Shown piece after piece: positions 25,301 through 33,700 of a stretch of 64,000 nt of DNA; positions within the stretch are counted from its first letter, which is position 1; every line of letters begins with the position of its first letter. The notes below the pieces were generated by a model that was given only the letters and a program-made list of their open reading frames with translations, did no database searches and was not told where the DNA came from. The DNA comes from Nipponacmea schrenckii (taxonomy: Eukaryota; Mollusca; Gastropoda; Lottiidae), in the NCBI GenBank assembly GCA_030562195.1, contig JAUJPP010000003.1:43096602-43160601 (forward strand), given 5' to 3'. The translations under genes and the position numbers were made by a program.

Positions 25301-27732
25301 ACAGAAGGAGATTAAGGGAGCTGTAATTGCCTTTGATCAAGAAAAGGCCTTTGACAGAGTCGAGCATAACTACTTAACAACCTTACTTACCTACCTTAAA
25401 TTTCCAACTTACATCCCCGAATGGATAAACATTTTATACAGCAATATAACTAGTAAGGTTCTAGTAAACGGGGCATTTACAAACGACTTCCCAATTGAAA
25501 GATCTGTAAGACAAGGATGCCCGCTGTCAATGCTCCTTTACACTCTGGCTATCCACCCTCTGGCTATCAAAATAATGCAAAACGACAAAATAATTGGCAT
25601 CAAAATTCCCAACATGGCTATCCCTACGAAAATCTTCCAGCACGCAGATGACATCTCTGCTATCATAACCAACCCGATGTCTCTGTCTTGCATCATGTCG
25701 GAGATGGAGTCGTTTGCAAAAGTCTCTGGCTCAAAACTAAATAAAGATAAGACCGAGTATATCTGCATTAACGGCTTCAGACCCGATACAGACCTAAATG
25801 CAAACCCTACTGGCTCTGTCAAGGTATTAGGCATATATTACGGCAATGACCATGTAGTGAAAAACTATACTCCGAAACTGAACCATCTACAAGCAACTCT
25901 CTCAACTAACATCAATAGAGCCAAAAACCTTACATTTAAAGACAGACTACTAGCACTCAACACATTTATACTTAGTAAAATTAACTATACAGCCAAAATC
26001 ATACCACCACCAGAATATATCATAAAACAACTAAATACTATCATATTCAAATTCATGTGGGCAGGTGAACCAGAGACTATCAAGAGGAAAACTCTCACCC
26101 TACCATTAAAACAGGGTGGTCTCAACATCCCTGATTTACACTTCAAACTCAAAGCCAATCATATACAGCTGATAAATAACTTCTTAGTAAATGACAACAA
26201 ACAACACGCCTGGATGGCACTACTACACTACTGGTTAGGTATTACCCTAAGAAACATACTACCCCCCTCTCAAAAACTCAGTCACTACTATACAAGATAA
26301 TACTACTATTCAAAAACTCCGCCCTACATATAAACAATACCCTGACATTATTGACTACCAACAGAAAACTCCAATTAAAACCATTTATAAAAACCTACTT
26401 GATACTTCAACAACTAAACCCAAAATTTACATCGAAAACCCGACACTTGACCTCACAGACCTCTTTAATTTCCAAACATTTAAAATAACCAATCACATTA
26501 AAGATTTTGCATACCTTCTTATCAACTCTGCACTGCATACAAAAAGTTTGCTCCATTGCAGAGCACTACACTCCCCCAATATACACTGTAACTACTGCAA
26601 AAAACATCCAGAAACAATAGAACACCTACTTCAAACATGTATCTACTTGAAAACCACTCAGACAACTCGCCCAAACTCATATACGTAATATTTCAAAGGA
26701 CAATAATTTTAACTTACCTATACCTTACTTTAAACTAAATACTTACCCACCATACCCAAATTTAAATGCACGATACTACTTTACCATATAATCTGGAAAA
26801 ACAGGAATCATAACACCGAATTAAACAAACTAAATATATTACTATACAATACCATAACTTAAGGGTTCTAACAATCAAATTCTATACAAATACACATTGC
26901 TACTAATACTAATGCAGCCAACTCTATAACAAAATAACTGAATACTAAAAACACACATTGGTAAATGGGAAATAACTATTAAGCAATAGCAAATTAAGGA
27001 CTACAGACCACAACCAGATCTATACGATACCCTAACCCCACATTCTCATCTTGTATATAGCGAGTGGCAGCTTGGAGTACTTGAGAAAAGAGTGAATCGT
27101 AATGAATCAGCACATCTAATCACCCTCACCACCCAATCATCATGTCTATAGATCTGGACACACTCACACTCAGCCCCTTCTATTCACTGCACACTAATGC
27201 AACAAAATAAAAACAATAATAGAATAATTAACCTGTGTGGAAAAAAAAGTAAATATAAGCATGTAACTATTGTGTAAATATTTAACTATCCCCTCAAATT
27301 TCTGCCTAATACATCTCTTTCTCTTCGACTGTTCTATCTGTATATACTGTAAATGCTATAATATATAGTACAAAAAAATGTTGTAAATATATGTAATTAA
27401 AAACTAAAATAGCACGATGATGATAAAAATATGTATGCATAACCGGACGAGATCTATCAGCATCTTTAATCTCTTCACCTCTTTACTAAATACTAATAAT
27501 AGCATGTAACAACACCTATGTTTCAGAGTTGGGCTAAGAGGTTCTCTAAAACCCCTCCGAACCTTCTAGCTGTTCATAGGTGTCTCTAACACCAATAGCT
27601 CGTAATCCTCGGGATGGGTGAAGCCGAGTAGCCCAACAGAACCAAACCCTTTCTACAATGCAGACTGCATACTAAGTGTCTCAATTTACAATGAGAACGA
27701 ACGTCATCAGACACTTTATCTGAGTGCAAAAA

Positions 27733-27796
<64 letters not shown>

Positions 27797-30700
27797 AACA
27801 CGCCGAAACGTAGCATAGACTTTAACCAGTGATTGTTGTTCCATAAAGCTGTGCATATATATCGTACTCACAATTGCTAAATGCCATTTAAAGACTTTAT
27901 TTGTCAACTAACAATTATAGGTTTTATGCAATTAGGTTAAATATTTTACCCACGATTTGCAATTCAATATTCAAGGGCCATCGGCAAAAATTTCAGACCG
28001 TGATTTCTCGTTTAATATAAATGGTAAAATTTTGAAACTTTACCAGTTGATAGGCGATATGATTAAAATTTTTAAAAAAAATGTGAAAAAAAAAAATCCA
28101 CTTCCGGTTTAGCCTCAAATGACGTAATTGCGTAACTTCTGGTCTATAACTGCTAGGTGAAAAGTGAAAACTGTTTTATAAATAACTTGTCAATAGTAAT
28201 TGATTTGACCTAAATAATTAGGTCAAGCTGTCATATCGGCCGCCATTTTGAATTTGCGTTACAATTCTTAAATCCGAAATTCAGACACTATTGATAGACC
28301 GATTTTGATGAAATTTAGCACATAGATACAAGGGATCATTATCTACATTTTCTTGGAGACCGATTTTCAAATTTCGTATTTTCTTTCGAATTATTTAAAT
28401 TTCGATTTTTTCAAAATTAGGTGACTTTAACGGCTACAGAAGGTGTGACCCACTTAATCTATGACCTTGAAAATTAGGTCAAATAATATTCAATATATTG
28501 TCTACGAGTAGATATTTTTTAATTTGGCTTACTTAAAAAATTTATAGAGATAAGTGTACTAATATACAGCAAAAATTTATAATTTTCATATTTTCGCCAT
28601 CATTAACCGTTACGGAAGGTGTGACCTAGTTATTTTATGACTTTGAAAACTAGGTAAAATGATATTCAATATATTGTCTAGATGTAGGTCATTGCAAATT
28701 TAGCCTACATAATATTTTAAGGCTCTCGAAATACGTTCATAATTGTAAGCAATTCTAGTGTTATAATTGTGATTAATAATGAAAATGAAATGCTGTGTAG
28801 TGGGTAATAAGGGAAGTTTACCCAGCATGAAGTCTATGCCTATTCTACTTCCATTTTAGTCTAGAGAATCTTTTAAATATGTCAGTCCTTAAGAATGACG
28901 AGATGTTTATTGCATGTTAGCCCTATATTACTGGCTTGAAATATCTAAAATTATCAATTGAACCAAATCTCCTTGATATATACATCCTATGATGATAATC
29001 CAGACTAAATTGTAAAATATAATTTTTCTAGTTTAGTCTTCAAATATGCATTTTTAGGTTTTAGTATTTTCCAATGAATTTATATGATTTAGGTGAAGTA
29101 CTAACTGCCACTATACAGGGTAACAGTGAAGATGTAGATTTAGCTGTAAAAGCAGCTAGAAAAGCTTTTCAATCATGGAGCACTTTATCTCCTCATGTAA
29201 GAGCTCGACATCTTTATAGGAAAAAAAAATCATATATTTTTTCTAATGAAATAAAGGTTTGTCGTAATATATTTTTTGCAAGCCTAATATTCTAGAAAGT
29301 TTTTTTTTTCGTGAGGGATGGGGAAGGTAGCAAGGTTTCAGAAAAAAGCATGCAATGTACAAGGAATTATCCCATTTTTATGTTTTTATAAATAAGCCTT
29401 TGAACTTTGAAGCCATGTACATCAAATTTGTCATTACAGTATTGCAAGACATGTACAGAAACATCAAAGGTTGGTGAGTGTTATAGAGTCTATGGATAAT
29501 GGTAAACCAATACGAGAAACAAGAGATGCTGATATACCACTTGTAGTACGCCATTTTTATCATCATGCTGGGTGGGCACAATTAATGGAATCTGAAATGA
29601 GAGGGTGGAAACCAATAGGTTAGTAAACAGTTATCATCACATAGCATAGCTTGTAAGTTCAACTAACAATTATAAATTGAACATAAAAAATATATAAAGT
29701 GAAGGTAAGAAAGAATGAAAGAAACCAGTATATTTTACTTAGTTTCAAAGTTCAAAATCTTTCTACCAGCTGGTCCTTGGCCAAACCTCTTTGCATTAAT
29801 CTTTCTAGGGTATTCAGTGAAAATGGCTTATTTAACATCATCAGACGTTCACAAGCCAATCGAGATCAGAACCCACAACTGTCATTTGCTCGATCTAGCC
29901 AAGCAAATGTCTTCAATACCAAAACTTCAATGCTATTGATAATCTTTTACTTACCTTAAAGGATATGTGAAAAGAAATATGAAAATCGTTGAATTTGATC
30001 AAAAGCATTTATTTTTAAAAGTAAACTAACATATCTATCAATTCCAACAAATTTTTTTTTTTCAAAAAACGTTTAGAGTAGAAAAAAAGGCTTTCAAAGT
30101 AGGCTTCTTTAGCATGAGTCGAACGTTAATGAGCTAGGCGATCACGTGACCGCATGACGTCAGAGATGCCCAACTAAAATAAAAACAAATGGAGAACTAA
30201 GCCTAGCTAATATTATTATAACCTTCGGGAGTTTAGCGCTTTAATTTCTGATCATATGTGGGCAATGGAGGATTTATCAGCTGGTATAGAGTCATTAGAA
30301 ATTAAGCCATATCAATTCGAATCATTAAAACGCTCCATATCTGACGAAACTGCCAAGCTTTCAGACTCCCCCCAGTCGGATTCTTCCGATCCATCAGAAC
30401 TTGACACAGATACGGAAGAAGAGGATGATCCCCGTCTTGGAAATACGACATGGTAGGCAAAAACTTTTCACAAACTCTTTTAAATTGGCTCTCAACAATA
30501 AAATTGATCGGAAGAGGCCTTTGCTGATTCAAATTCGTAGTAGGCCTGAGATCCTTGTTCTATCGTTTCAATCGGATTCGTGTCTCCCGAATCTGCTACG
30601 CACTTTTTGCCTATTTCCTCCCTTACGAATAAATGTCAGCAACAAATATGCACATAAATCTATACTCCAACCCTTTATGGCCATTTTCATATAATAAAAT

Positions 30701-33700
30701 GTGGTCTTACCTTCACACAGACCACCCAATATACATTTTAAAACATTCATTTTAACACACGCCATCAAAACTCGAAAATGATTTCACTGTACAACATTGA
30801 CATAACGTGGAGCCTCGTTTTGATTTTCAATGGAAATCTGCATTCAGGCGTGATAGGGACACTTTTAAAATGGTAGTGGACGGTCGTTGTGAAGGTAAGA
30901 CCAATTTTTATTATATGAAAATGGCCATAAAGGGTTGGAGTATAGATTTATGTGCATATTTGTTGCTGACATCCATTCGTAAGGGAGGAAATAGGCAAAA
31001 AGTGCGTAGCCGATTCGGGAGACATGAATCCGACTGAAACGATAGCCTAGCTAGAGCAAGGATCTCTGACCCTAGAATAGGCCTAGTCAATAGGCCTAAA
31101 TATAAAAATTCGTAAAAAATTGACAATACTATGCCACAGATAACTCGGATTAACTTAGCCCATGTACGTTCCTTTTACTTTATAAGATCTAGGCCTACTC
31201 ATTTCTTCTTCAGTTCAATCTTCAACATTCGTAGGTGTAAGTCAGAATTTTGAAACTCACCTGCAACCTTTGCCTCTTGGCAAAAGCCCCTCCACCTTTT
31301 CGACGATCGCCTCTTTTGTTTTTCTGGTCAATGCTGGCATGAGGCCTTAGTGGTTCACGAAAAATGGTTGGCACGGCACCTGCCTTGAGCTTTGGATTGG
31401 CGTTCACATATCCATATTGGGCTAGTAAGACTGGGTTCCGGTCATACGCATCGTCTGCAAAATGATCGGAACACAGCCTGGAATATTTAGTGGGGGAAAA
31501 ATTCTTCCGCTTCAGTTTGACAATCCAAGTTTTCACAAGATGTTCATCTTTAGGAAAGCGGAACATATGAACACCAGAGCCCTTTCCTCCGCGATTATTA
31601 CAGCCATAGGCCACACACTGCGGCATAACGTCAATGTAAACAATATGGCGAGTGAATTAGATTGGGCATCTCTGACGTCATTTACAAAAGGTCACGGAAA
31701 CGACCTTTCATTTTTGCATATTTCAGACCTGTGTTTTTAAAAGGTTTTTTAGCTATTTTAGAATTATTTCTAATTTTTTTTATTGGTTGCAATCGATAGA
31801 TGAATGATTTTACTTTTCAAATAGGTGGTTTCAAGCCTTTTTTGAAAATCTCTTCACATACCTTAAACAGCACAATTATGGTCACTAAACTGACTCTTTC
31901 TGGGTCACTAAACAGACATGTGCATAAATGATATGAAACAAGCTTATCAAAATTAGTTTGAAATGAAATGAAATGAAATGAATGGAGTTTTACGTCCTAC
32001 TAAAATTAGTTGTAACCATAAGGGACCGGTAGATACATGGCTTACAAATATCACTATTGCATTGCAATACAGTTCCCTTATAAATGTAGATAATTTACAT
32101 CTTCCTGTGACAGTACTCACAATACAAATCAAATTGAATTACTAATACATGTACTGTAACTATTAGGTATCATTGTTTGGTGCTTTAACAATGTTAATAA
32201 TTGTAGGTGTTGTTGGTGCTATTGTTCCTTGGAATTTTCCATTGATGCTGTTAACCTGGAAGATCTGTCCAGCATTAGCCATGGGTAATACAGTGGTATT
32301 AAAACCAGCTACCTATACCAGATTAACAGCTCTATTACTAGCTGAAATCTGTAGTGAAGCTGGTCTACCACCTGGTGTGTTTAATGTCGTCACTGGTAAT
32401 GGAGCATTTGGAGGTCAACTTGCTGCTCATCCTGATGTTGATAAAGTTGCTTTTACTGGCTCTACAGAGGTTTGTAATAAAGTGATTCATTCAACAAGTT
32501 AGTTGGGGCTTTTATGTCATATTTTAACTGCATAAAGACTTTCTTGTATGAATATATTTTTAGATTGGTTTGAAAGTAACCTTAAATTATTTTGTAAATT
32601 TATATCATTTGTTATAAGGTAGGACAGGTACTCAGGAGATCAACAGCTGGTACTGGTAAAAAGTTATCATTAGAATTAGGAGGTAAATCACCAGTAGTAG
32701 TATTTGATACAGCTGATTTAGATAGTACTGTAGAGGGTATTGTAGATGCTGTTTGGTTTAACCAAGGCCAGGTATGTTCTTTTATCTTTTTGTCTAAAAT
32801 GTTTACAAAAATACAAACCATTGTTAATATGGATTTATGATTCACTAGGTGATTTGAATTTCAAATTTTTAATGTACACTTTAATTTCTTTTGAATTTCA
32901 ATGGTATTTTGAATTATTGCTTAATTATACAATTTAGGAAGTACCAACCTAGAGCTATAAATGAATAAATATATTGTAGGTGTGTAGTGCTGGATCTAGA
33001 CTACTGGTTCATGAGTCTGTACAAGAAAAATTAGTCAACAAATTAAAAGAAAGATTAACACACTTCCGCCTGGGAGATAGTTTAGATAAAACTATTGATA
33101 TGGGAGCTATTGTTGACGAGTCACAAAAAAAAACTATAGCTGATTATGTTGATAGTGCTAGGCAAGAAGGTGCTGAGGTAAGTCTTATGTCCTTTTATTT
33201 GATATGGGAGCTATGTTTTTTGGTATACAAGGTAAGGCTCAATGAATGTTATTTTTTATCTTCTTTGATATTGATAGCCCCTTTATTCAATGAAAATGTT
33301 TGTTATTATCAGGTTTATCAAGCCAGTATTAGTATGTAATATATTTTTATTCACCCATATGAAATGTGGAGCATTTATTGGTAAAATTCCTGACAAATTG
33401 TGGTATTTTCTATTATAAGGTTTACCAAGCCAGTATAAGTATACCATGTAGAGGGTGTTTTTATCCACCAACTTTAATAACTGGTGTACAAACTGTTTCT
33501 AGAGTTGTTGTTGAAGAGGTAATTTAATTTCTGCCAGTACTGTTATGATAAATATCAAAATAATCTCTTAACTGAAGGTTTATAATTTCTATGGCAATAA
33601 TGTGTGCATTAATAAGAGTGAAATATTCTATTTCTCTTAATAGACATTCTATGGCTGAGCTCCTTATTTTACTAATACATACTTTATTATGAAATTTTGC

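Larger units (their letters stand above)
22208..27794 (+). mobile_element. Two-ORF non-LTR retrotransposon (L1/Tx1-like) with U2 leader and poly(A)
   Basis: Layout: U2 nt 1-29, ~120 bases of 5' UTR, ORF1 with a zinc knuckle, ORF2 with APE-type endonuclease, RT and C-terminal zinc motif, ~1.05 kb of 3' UTR, and a run of 60 A (27735-27794). Length and poly(A) make it a near full-length retrocopy. ORF1 and ORF2 each carry one probable frameshift in homopolymer-rich tracts. Tx1-clade elements include families specific for U2 snRNA genes (Keno), which makes the leader notable. No direct repeat flanks this element alone. Confidence 0.88.
20439..27897. mobile_element. Composite retroelement insertion (Penelope + U2-LINE + inverted Penelope end)
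   Basis: Everything between the two 12-bp duplications is absent from copies 1 and 2 of the surrounding repeat, so this is one insertion locus. Contents in order: the 3' part of a Penelope-like element on the minus strand (20439-22207); U2 snRNA nt 1-29 (22208-22236); a LINE with two ORFs and poly(A) (to 27794); a 68-bp plus-strand copy of the Penelope 3' terminus (27795-27862); 35 bases of unplaced sequence. The outer 68-bp ends are inverted repeats of each other with few mismatches. Confidence 0.85.
29956..31866. mobile_element. TTAA-flanked DNA element with THAP exon (Kolobok-like)
   Basis: TTAA at 29956-29959 and 31863-31866 flank imperfect terminal inverted repeats: AGGATATGTGAAAAGA on the left, and GGTATGTGAAGAGA on the reverse strand at the right. 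Nearby, GACGTCAGAGATGCCCAA (30156-30173) is inverted at 31662-31680. Inside are a minus-strand THAP exon, a plus-strand acidic ORF and a long palindrome. TTAA target duplications plus a THAP domain are the combination known for the Kolobok superfamily; piggyBac also uses TTAA but lacks THAP. No complete transposase is present, so it is probably a remnant. Confidence 0.6.

Noticed and set aside
20439..27862. Long terminal inverted repeats meaning a single DNA transposon
   Set aside because: The interior is Penelope and LINE sequence with poly(A); the inverted ends are Penelope 3' termini in opposite orientation, not transposase-recognised ends.
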